This document shows positions 1 through 12,300 of a DNA stretch of 64,000 nt, piece after piece; the first letter of the stretch is position 1; each line of letters begins with the position of its first letter. Origin of the DNA: Monarcha castaneiventris obscurior. Lineage: Eukaryota; Chordata; Aves; Passeriformes; Monarchidae. The position numbers and the translations under genes were made by a program. The stretch is from contig JAMPIT010000890.1 in NCBI GenBank assembly GCA_026261815.1, positions 13,422,001-13,486,000 of the forward strand, given 5' to 3'. Below the pieces are notes generated by a model that was not told the origin of the DNA, did not search any database, and was given only the letters and a program-made list of their open reading frames with translations.

Positions 1-3000
1 GATACTGTCTTGCTTTCTAGAAAGGATTTCAGCCAAGTGCCACTGAATTAGTACCTACTTCTCTAATGTTCTGTAGGTTCTTCAGCCAATTTACTGTTGC
101 TGCCTATCTAGAAAGAATAAACTTAAAATCACTAAAATATTTATCCAAGTCAATGAAAAACACAAAACCAGCTTTCAGTGTCAGTCTTAAAATAAAAGAA
201 TATTGTTTTGGGCACCCTTTCATCTTGCCAACACTCAGTTACTGGGGAAGTACTGTATTTCAGGCAAAGACATTTGAGCAGAAAAAAGCTTCTACAAAAC
301 ACCTCTGAAAATCCCATTTATAACCACTCAACTACTTGTACTGTGTGGCTCCTTTCCATGTGAGAACACAGAGGTTGGCATGAATGGGATGGGGAGATCA
401 GAACCACAGATGGGTAATGCAGAATACTGCCTTTATTACAATATTCATAACTACAGGGCACCTGAACCACCTTACTGCGGGGCTGCCATTAGCCTCTCTA
501 GTTAATATTCTGCCCAGAATTCTCATTTACACAATACACAACACCTGGTGTTAACACACCCAAGGCACCACCTAAATAAATGAGACTTAACTAAACCTGT
601 CCAGCTCAAATTGACTAGATGAATCCAGCATGTGCTGGATGACAAAGGCAACGTTTCTCATATCACATATAGGCAGGCAGCCAGAGGGTGATAGAAACCA
701 CAGCAGCAACCACTAATTAGCCTCAAGGAAGGAGGAAGTCAGAGAGATTGGCCTGGGGCCAGTGAGCTCATGTAGAGAGCAATAAAAAATTAAGACAATA
801 GTCCCAGGGCCTGCAGAGTGGTCAGAGGGGAGAAATGTGATGCCTGGAATTCAGATACCTCGTAGGATCTGCAGTCTGATGAGAACAACTGCTACATGTA
901 GTAGCTGAGCTGTGATCCACGCACCGTGCGTGTCTCCTGGCTGAGTGAGTATCCCATTCCCCCAGCACAGGACAGGTCTGAAGTGTAGGACTGAAGCTCC
1001 AATTTGTGATACATGCCTATTTGTGGAACAGGAATCGCTGTACCTACTGTATCTGTCCTGACAAATAAATACATTATAGATTGTATGTCAACACAGGGTG
1101 TGGTTCTCTCCCAGTGGCCACCTCACTGATCTCCCATGACTACTTCAGTGTCTAACAACTCAGTACATTACTAACTATAATAATATAAAGACTCAGAACC
1201 ACTTCATAAATGTTCTTAGAAGAATTAAAAAAAACAGGAGATAGGAAAAAATACCAAAAAGGAAATAAAAGAAAAAACATTGTATTTAAATTACCTCATA
1301 AAAACCCAAGCAGACGAATTCTGCAATGTAACACACAAACATCTCATTCTCTTTTGGAAAGGCTAACAACAAAAAGTCTTAAAAGAAAATGCAGAACCCT
1401 GTGCCTCACGTCTGAAAACTTGCCAGGTGTATGCTCTTACAAGCAGAAATTTCCTTTAAATGACAGAAATCACTTGTGGAGAAAGTCAGAATGTTTTCAA
1501 ACTAAATAATTTCTCTTGAACAAGAAAGTCTCTTTGCAGTTATATAAAGCAAGCATTCTAGACAAACAAGAAAAACAGACATAGAAGTGTTGTTAAGCTT
1601 TTTCCAAGGTTTAGCCATTTGATAAAGCCTTTGATAATTTATTCATGAATGTTTAATCTGCAGCTTTAATCTACAAACATCTTCCTAACTTTATTTTATC
1701 ACTTATTTCTGTTCCATATTCTACCCCACGTAATTACTTTTTAGTTTTGCAAGTGATTCTATGCACTGATTAGCCCAGCAAGTAACAAGTCCATCATTCA
1801 AACTTAACCATGCTCGTCAGAAATTAGTGAAAAGTGGTGGTGAAAAAAAATCCCACTCATCTGTGTTTACTTAAGAATAAATTAAAAGGCACATTTCTGG
1901 CATATGAGGCAACCACTAAAATACCGTCCTTCCAACTACTGAAATGTAAATAAACACTTTCCTTCATTGCTAGTTTGTTTTGTTACCATCGTGTTAATGT
2001 ATTCTTAAGTGTTACAGAGAAACACTTTCCTTGTCACTCTCAATTGAAATACTAACACTTCAGCTCGAATGTCTAGAAGAATATGTTAGATAGAAATTAT
2101 ACTTGAAAGTTTATTTTCTCAATCAACATCACCTGAGCTTTTAAAACTAACACCACTCAAATGAGTATTTTGGGTTGAGTATGAGATGCTGGGTGGTGAA
2201 GGTGAAAGGATGCAGACAGACAGAAGAGGACTTTCCAAGGTTGGGAAAAACAATGCTTATGGTATTCTTGAAGAATCCTTTGTAAGGTTAAATACACATA
2301 TTAGCCAAAAAAAAAAATAAAACCCCCAAAGAATAAAAACACCTTCTATAACTGCACTGGCCAGTGTGTAGAATCATTTCCTAATTTCTTAATGTTGTGG
2401 GGGAAATAAAAATGAGTCAACTGCAGTGTGTATTTGTAAGAGCTTTAGAAAGACATGAAGAACTTTCATGTCATTTCTGAGGTCACCAAATTACTGTAGG
2501 GTCAACTGGGTCAACTTTTCACAGCCCAAGTATAATGGGTAGCAAAATACTCCATTCACCTTCTGTAACAAATGACGGTCCTTTAGCTAAAACAGTCATT
2601 TAACTAATTTCATTCTTTAGAAATTGATTAAGTTGAATTAGTTACAATCTCAAATAGGCTGATGCATTTCAACACTTATCTTGAGTAGTCTGTCACCAGA
2701 CTTGCACGTAGCAAGCCGAGTAAGAGATTTTCCAAGGACAACACTCCGCTGTTAAACATCTTAGATCAGAAGTGAGCCAGAAATCTGAACACTTGCTAAC
2801 AGAAACACTGAAAGCTAATGAGCCCCTGATGGTATTGAGAGCCATGGTGTTTATCTAGGTGCCCAAATACAGGCCAAAGAACCTAATGTCTTGGATTATT
2901 ACTGAAATAGACCCTTCACCCAGATGCCAACAGCATATGAAGAAGAAATTTGGGTATCAGTTACATTCCTGAGCTTCAAAAACACCTCTTGATGTCAATC

Positions 3001-6000
3001 TCTGTAAAAATCAGGAGTCATATGCGAAGCAGAGATTAGGCATACATCCAGAATATTATGGAAATATAACTATATTTGGCAAACTACTTGATCAGAGGGT
3101 GGCTTAGGCTTATACTAGGATGACAGCACAAAACTCAAAACTGCCATACCTAAAGTTTTTTTAAAAGCACAGAACACAGTACTACATTTTATAAAAAGAG
3201 ACTTTTTTCATTTTATGTTTCAAATCTCATCTTACATATCACTATATGCCAAGTTCTAGAGATTTTTTTTTTAAGTAATAAGAAAATCCAGATATTCAAA
3301 TTGGTTTCAGATAGATTCATTTTATGAATAAGACTCCTTTAGAAAATTTATAGTGCAATTTCCATAGTCTGGACTTCAATTCCTTTCCCATTCCAGAAAA
3401 AAAAAAAAAGGTGATAAAAAGTTCCTAATACTAATGATATCTATGTAGGTTTTTTTTCACTGAATTTGCTGGAGTGGAATAATTTGATGACTGCATGGAA
3501 TAAGGTCAATTACATACTTCATTAAAGTTCAACACAAACACTTACGGAGAGGTGAATTTGGTTATCTAGGGCAACTAGCTAAATTTATAAAAGCAGGATT
3601 GGACTTCCCAATTTGGGTGGTCAGCTTTCACTGAATGTCCTTCATCATATCTTCACAGCTCACTGTTTCTTTCACTACTTTAAAAAATCCTGCATTGATG
3701 TCATCCCATCCTTTGACTAATTTTTTCTTTCACAATATCATTACAGAAAAATTTTTACAGACACAGCTGGCACATCTCCCAGAAACTAATCATATAAAAT
3801 ATGCAAAAGCATCACCCTGCTCAATAGATAAAAGCAAAGACACAAGGTACTGAGGTAGTAGCACAAAACTTAGTATTCCCATGAAGCACAATAACACAGC
3901 ACACGATAGATTTTTGATTAAAACTCCCCTTTCACAACTCAACCCATCCTCAAAAACTCCTGACGCATTATTCTCTGGCTGTGTCACTGATGGAGCAGGG
4001 TCTGCAAATACCAGCTGTAACTTTTTGAGCTTTGACAACCATAACCACATCAATCTTTCTATATCTGCACTAAGTACCAGTCACTACTGCATGCACAGCA
4101 TGGACAAAGGCCTCTGCCCAAAAGGTACTTCTGCTGCAAATGTGAAGGTATAGGGACCTCATAAAGTACCAAATATCCTCCTTATTTGTGTTAGGGCAAT
4201 TAATCCACCCCCTCTGCTGCCTCCTCACTTTGAGAGGCTTCCCTTTCAATGCTTTGATGCACCTGACATCAGTCCCCAGAAGGAGGGACACTTTCATAAA
4301 TGGCTCCACAGTCAGCAAAGGATCCACCAAAGAGTGGTTTTCTGGTGATAAAGGCTATGCCGTCCTGAGAAACAAATTTTCACTAATTTCATTTTTTTCT
4401 CTTTATTACAAACATTTCTTTAGTATTAAAAAGATTTTCCCCTCTGATAAAAAAATCCAAAAAATTGACGAAGTACACTTCTACCAGAACAGGAAACCAC
4501 TAATTTTGAAAAAGGCTTTTAGTATAGGCAATTTTATCCTTCCTGAGAGATAATTTGTATAAAGAAAGGGCGAATCTCTAAAGATGTGTCAGAGATGACT
4601 AGTGCTGAAAAATGCAAAGAACTGAAATCAGCATTACATTACAGACTAAATCAAAGCCTGCATTACCCACAACTTTCCATTTGTTACGCAGAAGTATATC
4701 CTCAAAACTAAAGCCTTGGCAAGCTTTGTTTTTCCCCCCCATCAATAAAACCTAAGTGCCTCCCCAGCTCTTTGCTGGTGAGTGACATCTATGCTTCCTG
4801 ATGCTTAGACAGTCCCACAGACCAGTGTCAACCAGCAGAACTAGCAAATGTGATCTTGGTTTTAACACAGCTCACAGACAACTCAGCCGACAGGCTACCT
4901 ACAACCTTCCAGCCAAAGAGCCAAAACAAAGCTTCAATGAGGTGCAGTCAGGCATCTGTACAACAGTGTATTAACATATCTCCCTGGCACGGAGCGGGCG
5001 GAACTCCTGAAGTGCCATTATTGGGAAAAGATGGCAACCCAAGTTGTGGGAAGTGACAGCTCTCTCTGCACATGGATGGGCTCATCTTTTCAGAAGCACA
5101 AGATCATTTCTTTTCGTGAAAAGCAAATAATTTCTGCTAAATTCAGCAAATAAATTCACTGTCAATCAAAAACATTTTAACAAACCTGGAGAGAGAGCAG
5201 ATGGCACTCTTACACAGAATGTCCTGTGAGGGCTAAGAAAGCCTGTGAAGTTGTTCTTCAAATGCATTTCTATGCAGAAATAAGCTGGCACCTAGCCCGC
5301 AAAACAAACAAATACCTTGCAGTCTCACAGCAGAGCTATTTTGGGAACCCAGAGCTATTAGAGCTATTTTATGAGTTCTAGAAGCTTCACAGTAACACAG
5401 GAAATTTCTCCAGAGAATCTACTTCATACTGCATTTAAGAGGAAGCGACTCCAGCCTCTATCAGCAGGCTTGCTCTCTCTTCCTCATAAAGGAATGATTT
5501 ACTTATAGTGACACAGCAGCAAAGGCTAAATAAGAGGGAAAAAAACCAAAAACCCACCAAAAAAACCTTGGGAAGAAGGTGATGACTTCTAAGCCACCAA
5601 AGGCACTCTGTATTTTGGGTCACTTTTTTGTCCAGAGACAACAGACCTTCCTGACAGTCCCGTGACAGCATCCAAAGGCAGCCATGCACATGTTCTTAAC
5701 TTGGAGACTTACTGAGGCATCAGACTCATTTCCCCATGAAACCTAGTTTAGCTTCAGCAGTGTGTATGTCAGATTCTGTGAGGTGTCAATTCTGGAACTG
5801 TATTCAACATTTGTTGCTGCTTGAAAGCAACATTACAGGGAAATACCAAGCAACACAAAATAGTTTTTAAAAAAAATTTGCATTTTAATGCTCAATTCTT
5901 AGAAACTCTGTAGCAGGCTTGTTGATCCACTAACTAAAGAGGAGTTCCAATAAAAAGTCTAAGGAACATATACATATTTTATGCTTTGAAATATCTGTCT

Positions 6001-7301
6001 TGAACACTATCCTGTTGGAACAAAGCTGCGCAGTCAAAAAGCCTGGTAGAATTTAAATTTTATCCTCTTTCATCCTACAGCATGAGAACACATTACAGAT
6101 GGATTTAAAAAACTATTTTCGTGCATTTGTTCTGTTTATCTTTTAAATACTTTGTGAGATATAAATATCCTTCAATCTAGGACAACCAGAGACAATATAA
6201 GTCAATTCTCACCTTGAAGAAATACTCATATTGCTTTAGATATAGCCTGACTTGCAACAGAGTGATTCTGGCAAGTTCTTTTTTGAACCTGCATTTTATT
6301 CTTCTATTTTTATTTCATAAACTATTTATGTTTTCAGATTAATTTCCTCCATGATGGCATTTTAAGTATTCATAAAAATCCTCGTGAACGTGGCTGGAAG
6401 CAAGTGCTCATCTCTCCAAGTAGTTTTAGGAGAAAAAGTCTCAGGGGAGCTCTGCAGACTGGATGTCCCACTGTTTTCTAATCCTCTTGCTATTACACGA
6501 CTCCATTTTCTAGAAAACTGTGCCCTTCATTTACTTTGTGTCAACACTGTGATTGCTATTACATTCCTCCTCCTTTATCAAGTCCAGCCTTCCAGTCATC
6601 TGCTAGGATAGTTGAAGTCAGGCATTGAGCTGAAAACATTATAAGGTTGCATTGTTGGAAAAGAAGGCAGAACAGCGTGTTTAGAGACAAAGCACTGCAG
6701 CTATAGAAAGAGAAGAATGTTCAGAACAAATTACATCTCTGTGTAAAGGTAATCCACAGTACCCAATACCAAACTCCAATAAAGGATAGATGTTTGCGAC
6801 ATTAGTCTTCACTGAGAAATATGAATTGAAAGTTTTTCTGGCTTTGAAAGCAATTATCCAAAGGTTATAAAAAGTCCAGCTCCAATTCTCCTTTTATTTA
6901 CACTTCATAGCAGGATTCATGTACCATGTTCTCAGGTTTTATTTCCTTACCTGTCAAGAAGCAAAGAAACAGATATTTCTACCAAACTGTTCAGCAAAGA
7001 AGCTTAAGTCTGTATGTTCAGCAACTGTTCACTCAATGCACGAAAACTGTACCTTGCCATACACAGAGGCACCTGATAACTTATACTCACTACTTTTTCT
7101 GAAGTGTTCCCTGTAGTTATTGTAGGGTCAGTTATGTAACAAGCTAACACAGCTATCTTCTCCCCTACAGGAATATATTCTTATTGTACTTTCGTCTGTT
7201 TAATACATAAATACAAACCAGATTACATAAGTGAGACAATATCATACCTCATTTAAAGACCTTAAGGAAAAAAAGAAGTCACTACAGAAATAACATCAAC
7301 T
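1..7301. other. Gene-free AT-rich stretch
   Basis: No coding exon could be supported. All reading frames are short, many lack an ATG, and none shows a recognisable domain. The stretch contains only short homopolymer runs (for example A runs near 2308 and 3400) and an 8-bp-arm inverted repeat (ATCCAGCA, spacer TG, TGCTGGAT) at 623-640. Around 5333-5370 the motif AGAGCTATT recurs three times. No LINE or LTR similarity was recognised, although very old repeat remnants could be hidden here. Confidence 0.7.
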
Positions 7302-7575
7302 TAGAATAACAGAGCCATTTAGATTGGAAAAAACCTTTGAGATCAAGTCCAACCATTAACCCAGAACTGCCAAGTCCACCACTAAATCACATCCCCAAAT
7401 GTCACATCTACACCTTCACAGGTGGTGGCTGAAACACTTTCCTGGACAGCCTGTTCCAATGCCTGGCAACGTTTTTAGGGAATAAATTTTTTCTAATATC
7501 TAATCTAAACCTCCCCTGGTAGAACTTAAGGTCATTTCCTCTCATCCTACTTCTTGTTTCTTGTGAAAAGTAGAT
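7302..7575 (-). mobile_element. CR1 LINE 3' end, 5'-truncated
   Basis: Read on the plus strand this is the familiar antisense CR1 tail. It opens with an AGAATAACAGAG-type start, the degenerate complement of the ATTCTATG/ATTCTGTG terminal repeat. It continues with the 'TTGGAAAAAACCTTTGAGATCAAG..TCCAACC' segment, then 'GGACAGCCTGTTCCAATGCCTGGCAACG', then 'TTTTTTCTAATATCTAATCTAAACCTCCCC'. The element is therefore on the minus strand with its 3' terminus at 7302 and its truncated 5' side near 7575. The subfamily cannot be named by eye. It abuts an oppositely oriented CR1 tail. Confidence 0.88.
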
Positions 7576-7592
7576 GTTAAGAGATAAAAGAA

Positions 7593-7740
7593 GAGGGGTT
7601 GTAGAGTCTCCTTATTTGTAAATTTTCAAAACCCACCTGGACACAATCCTGTGCAAGCTGCTCTAGGAGAACTTGCTTTAGCAGGAGGGTTGGATTAGAT
7701 GATCTCAAGAAGTCCCTTCCAACTCCAACTATTCTGGGTT
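7593..7740 (+). mobile_element. CR1 LINE 3' end, 5'-truncated, opposite orientation
   Basis: This is sense-orientation CR1 tail. It starts with a GGGTTGTAGAGTCTCC-like segment, followed by 'TTCAAAACCCACCTGGACAC' and 'ATCCTGTGCAAGCTGCTCTAGG'. It then reads 'GGAGGGTTGGATTAGATGATCTC', 'GTCCCTTCCAACTCCAACTATTCTG', and stops. The terminal octamer repeat is eroded to a single ATTCTG unit. Its 5' truncation point lies within about 20 bases of the truncation point of the minus-strand copy at 7302-7575. Both copies keep their own 3' end, so they are two separate insertions rather than one internally inverted element. Confidence 0.85.
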
Positions 7741-7745
7741 TTTCT

Positions 7746-7990
7746 GAAAAGAACCTGACCCTGATGCCTTCTCCAGCCACCTAAAAACAGAGACTAGACA
7801 AGAGTAAGGGAATAAAGATAGGTATTTATTTGAAGGGCCTTCAAGGTACCCCCTGGGGAGCCAGAGGCTGCTTCCAAAAAATGGACTCCAAGATGGATGA
7901 TAGGTCACGAGTTCTTCACACTTTCATAGGTTTGGTTCATTTGCATATTAGGGTTAATTCTCCAATTAAAGCCCCAGTTCAATGATGTAA
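7746..7990 (-). mobile_element. Probable LTR-retroelement fragment between CR1 blocks
   Basis: The segment fits neither flanking CR1 copy. On the minus strand it carries an AATAAA signal (plus-strand TTTATT near 7827) about 70 bases before the presumed element end, which is the spacing of an R-U5 region. The wording around 'AAATGGACTCCAAGATGGATGATAGG' and 'GGTTTGGTTCATTTGCATATTAGGGTTAATTCTCCAATTA' resembles avian endogenous-retrovirus LTR sequence as I remember it. No convincing TG...CA ends or target-site duplication was found, so the boundaries and class are uncertain. It may be an insertion that split or joined the neighbouring CR1 copies. Confidence 0.45.
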
Positions 7991-7994
7991 TTCC

Positions 7995-8772
7995 CCTCAG
8001 CTTGCCCCTTCCTTTATTGCCTTTTTCTGGACATGATCCAGCATCTCAACATCCCTCCTACTTTGGGGGGCCCAGAACTGGACACAGTACTGAAGGTGCA
8101 GCCTCACCAGTGCCGAGTACCGGGGAAGAATGACTTCACTGGTCCTGCTGGCCACACTATTGCTGATACAGGCCAGGATGCCACTGGCCTTCTCGGCCAT
8201 GTGGGCACACACTGGCTCATGTTCAGTCTGCCATCAATCAGTACCCCAGGTCCCTTCCTGCCTGGCCATTGTCCAGCCACTCCGTTCCCAGCCTGTAGTG
8301 CTGCAGGGGGTTGTTGTGGACAAGGCGCGGGACCCGGCACTTGGCCTTGTTAAACCTCATATTGTTGGATTAGGCCCATGGATCCAGCCTGTCCAGGTCC
8401 CTCTGCAGAGCCCTTCTACCCTCCAGCAGATCACCGCTCTCCCTCGCTGCCATCTGCAGATTTGATAATGGCGGAGTCAAGCCCCTCATCCAGAGCATCA
8501 ATAAAGATATTAAACTGGACAGGGCCCAGCACTGATCCGTGGGGGACACCACTGGTGACTGGCTGCCAGCTGGATGCAGTGCCCTTCATCATCACTCTCT
8601 GTTCCTGGCCATCCAGCCAGTCCTTAACCCAGTGAACAGTGCACCTATCCAGGCCATGGGCTGCCAGCTTTTCCAGGAGAATGCTGTGGGAGACAGTGTC
8701 AAAGGCCTTGCTGAAGTCCAGGTAGACACACCCACAGCCTTTCCCTCACGCACTAAGCAGGCTGCCTGAGGT
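7995..8772 (-). mobile_element. CR1 LINE fragment with decayed reverse-transcriptase coding sequence
   Basis: Translating the minus strand gives CR1 reverse-transcriptase motifs in order. [18 protein letters not shown] lies near 8733-8680 and is the palm region containing the first catalytic Asp. It is followed by an [19 protein letters not shown] segment, then [18 protein letters not shown] near 8550-8490. The later C-terminal part (LEGRRALQRDLDRLDPWA, and DGRLNMSQ.. to ..[27 protein letters not shown]) runs to about 8010. The frame is broken: a one-base shift sits just upstream of VYLDF, the FADD box is degraded near 8465 (AD.G remains), and there are further shifts. The copy is dead. Its 5' truncation is at about 8772, and the 3' UTR is missing or displaced. 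Known family function: target-primed reverse transcription of its own RNA. Confidence 0.93.
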
Positions 8773-9178
8773 TGGAACACTTATATTCAGTATGGTATGC
8801 TAACAGCAATTGATTGTCTTGTTTATAAACAATATTAGCAGCATGTTTTTATAACTTTTCCTGCAACATATATGGGAATCCTTTTTCATTTATTATTACT
8901 TACAGAAGAGTTTATCTTAATCCACATGTGTTTCTAGCACACAGTGTAAGGTTTATGGTTTGGTTAGCAAGTTGTCAGAGTTCAATTAAATAATTTACAT
9001 CACTCAGCAGTAATGCATGGGCTTTGGCAATACATTTCATGCCATCTGTTTGAAAAGTTTTGAGAGCTCAGAGATTAGTCAAACAGAATTAATAATTCTT
9101 ACTCTGAATGCATATTGTGATACTTCATTTCCCAGAAAGCCACAAGGGAAAGCAAGCTTTGAAGTATTAATTCAATCT
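8773..9178. other. Unannotated AT-rich spacer
   Basis: Unique-looking AT-rich sequence between the CR1 cluster and the A/C-only tract. No coding, RNA or repeat signal was recognised. Confidence 0.6.
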
Positions 9179-9286
9179 CCAAAACAAAACCAAAACAAAA
9201 CCAAACCAAAACCAAAACAAAAACCAACCAAACAAAAAACCCCACAAAACCAAAAACACCAAAACAAAACCAAACAACCAAAAAAA
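9179..9286. repeat. A/C-only low-complexity tract, (CAAAA/CCAAAA)n type
   Basis: For 108 consecutive bases the plus strand contains only A and C, in irregular CAAAA, CCAAAA and CAAACC units. The first T after the run is at 9287, and degenerate A/C-rich sequence continues to about 9308. The 90- and 60-codon reading frames crossing it are products of the low complexity (K/P/N/T-rich one way, V/F/G-rich the other) and are not genes. Confidence 0.95.
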
Positions 9287-9308
9287 TAAACCAACAAAAT
9301 CAAAAATA

Positions 9309-12300
9309 ATTTGGTAGATCATCTATAAGGTCAGGTGGACAAACTAGACAAAACCAAGAACTAACTTAAGACTATGAGACACCTTTTAAAATTCAAGACC
9401 TTTGGGGGAAGAGATAAAAAATAAATACTACTTAGCTTGATTTTATATTGGCCATATGTAGACAATCAGGTAAAATGGTAAGAAAAAAATCTGATAATAT
9501 TTTAATTCTAGGCTCTGCAGCTTTTGTCTACTCATAACTTGGAGAACTTCTGAGGCAATTTTACTTTAGGAAAGGGCTCATAAAAAAACCTGATTGCATC
9601 ACGCATACACAATTAACAAAACAACTCCCACAAAATAATCTTTAGAAAGAAGAAACTTGTATGAACTACTTTCTTTAAGTTAATATTACTAAAATCCTTT
9701 GACCGGGTTAAGAACAGAGCCTGGGCTCAAGGTAAATACCGCATGACACAGAGGTTTTTGAGCATATCAAAGCAATGAAGAGACCAAGGTGGAAAGGTGG
9801 GACCCACACTCTTCACAGGGCTGAAGCCTGAGAAAGGGCATCCAGCTCCTAATGGTGGATGACTCCCTGCTGAAGGAAGCCAGAGGACTGCCTAAGAAGA
9901 GAAAATCAACTCTTGCCTGGTAAGAGCTCAACATCTAAAAGGGAAACATAAAAAACTGTGTCAGATTTTGATGTCAAAAAGTTTAGAATGGCTGATGGGT
10001 AAATCTAATGGACACGGGGGTTGTTGTGTGGTAAGGAAAAGGGCCAAGGTACAAAGAAGGTATGCATTTCTCTTCAGGAGTCTCTCAACTGATTTTTTTT
10101 CCTGAGGACAAGGACTTGTTTTCCTGATCTCATTACTTCCAACAGAAATTCCATCATTTGACTTTAAACAATATCTAGGGAAGATAACTTACTGATGAGT
10201 TATGGTGTCATCTTATTTCTAGGTGTTCTGAGGTTCTACATAAGAAATTCATTGCTATTCATATTATTGGCAGTTCTGCACAGGAATTTACCACCACTGC
10301 AGCAATACTTCACAGCAAGGAGCTATTTCTGATCACAGGGCTGCTGCTGGCATGCGAACTTCCTAAACAGATACTGCATTATCCTAAGTAAATAAGAAAT
10401 GCCATTCTTAGAGCAGTAAATGAAATTCATTTGAAACAATGAGGAAACAACACCCGCAGAGAGACAAATGCTCTATCGACTTTCCAAAGACCTCCTCCAT
10501 GCAATCCTACTGCATCACTCTATTAAAAAAGACCTTCTTTGCTTTGGACAGTAATTTAAAGTCCTTAATCAAAATCATGTACTTCCTGAAAAAATTCCTG
10601 GACTTACAGCAGGACTTTATTGAAGCAGATGCAGCACTGTTACATTTCTTAAAGCTGGCATTTGCTTTGCAAGACGCAAACAACTGAGTATGTCTGTCCA
10701 CAGAGAAAGTGGCACTTGGTAGCTGAACTGGAATGGGCTGATTTAACACAGAAGACCATAGGGAATAAAAGAAACATGGGAATGCCTACAATTTTCAGAG
10801 ACCTAGCTGCTGCTGAATTGTATTACCTTTTTCCAGTGCTCTCAAAATATATTGTCAAAGCCCACACATCCAAAGGAAGTGACTTAGAAGACACGAGCAA
10901 CCACCTGCTGTGCTCTAAGCTAGGGTAATACTTCCTAAGTGTTAGCAAGTATACTTGAATCTAATTTAATTACCTTGGACACACCAGAATAGGTATCTTT
11001 TTCCATTTCTCTTTCTTTCAGAATAATAATTAAACTTCTTTTTTTTTTTTTAGTATGAGACTAGCTTTGATCCCAAATTTACACCAGCCATCATCACCAT
11101 CACTTGAAAGCACTCCTGTTGTTTCCAGTCCTTTGTTTAGCAAACTTGGAACACTGGTTAATCTCACTCAGATCACTTCACCTGTTTGGAAGAAATTTAA
11201 TATGTACGGGGAGGGAGAGACAGGGATAAAGTGACATGATGCATCAAGCTCCTTATGACAACAAGTTTTTTAATGGAAATCACTGTTTGGCAAAGCAACA
11301 TGTCAGATTACTGAACAATGTGCCGCCTCCAGTATTTTGTCTACAGGGTATTATGTAACAGCTGCTCTACTGACAGCACTTTCCCTTTCTGGGGGAAGGT
11401 AGGCAGGCAGTAGGAAAGCACTTTCACTTTGAGCTCAAAGGCTCTTCCTCCTTGGTTGGGAATGATAAACCTAACAGAAAAAGAGATTACCAACTTATTG
11501 GATAGTGAGTGTTGAGCTCATTCTAAAACTTCAGTGTTAGCATGAGGTGTCCAAATCCAATATTTTGATGTCTAGGCAGAGAGATGCAATATTTTAGTGC
11601 TGCTTACATAACCCTTAATGGAACAAGAATAAGCTTTTCATGCAAAACAAGTGTATTACAATCATTTCACTAAGGCAGCCATGCTAGTCTTTAGCATAGA
11701 TAATACTCTAACCACATTTCAATACCACACATATATTACATTATACGTATAGTGAGAGAGAAATTCAGGGAGTTCCACGTGAAACTGGCAAAAGTATGAA
11801 GTACAGCAGGAGTGCTTTTGGAAGCAAAACCCGTGCTCAACCAATTCCTTTCATCACTGTGAAGGAGAAATAAATTTTTTGCTTCAATTCAAAATAAGTT
11901 GCGTTTTATTCCACAACTTAACAGAGACTCCAAGAAAACACACAGCTCCATTGATCCACTTGGCTTGCCTATCACAGGGTACTCAGACTCATATGTCTGA
12001 AAAGGCATATAGTTTAATGATCAAAGCCAAGCAACTGGGAATCAAGCCACCTGGTTTATTTTACAGGAAAAAAAATATAAAATGGATTAATTGATTAAGG
12101 TTGGGACTGTTACTTGCTCAGGTGCTCAAGAAAATAAGAGCTCACTTCTGCAGGAACAGCAATAACTAGGTGCAATCTCAACCTCTGCCTTCTCCCAAGG
12201 CCAAACCCATGTAGGGATGATATTTTCTACTTAAACCACTACAAAGGTAAGAGGAAGTTCTCCTGGAGGGTGGCTAACTCTTCTTTCCATTTTGGAGGCT

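Noticed and set aside
7997..8780. Cluster of overlapping frames on both strands, 60-111 codons each
   Set aside because: They are shadows of the GC-richer CR1 reverse-transcriptase remnant. Only the minus-strand RT reading is meaningful, and it is frame-broken.
9017..9289. Lys/Pro/Asn/Thr-rich 90-codon frame
   Set aside because: Created by the A/C-only low-complexity tract.
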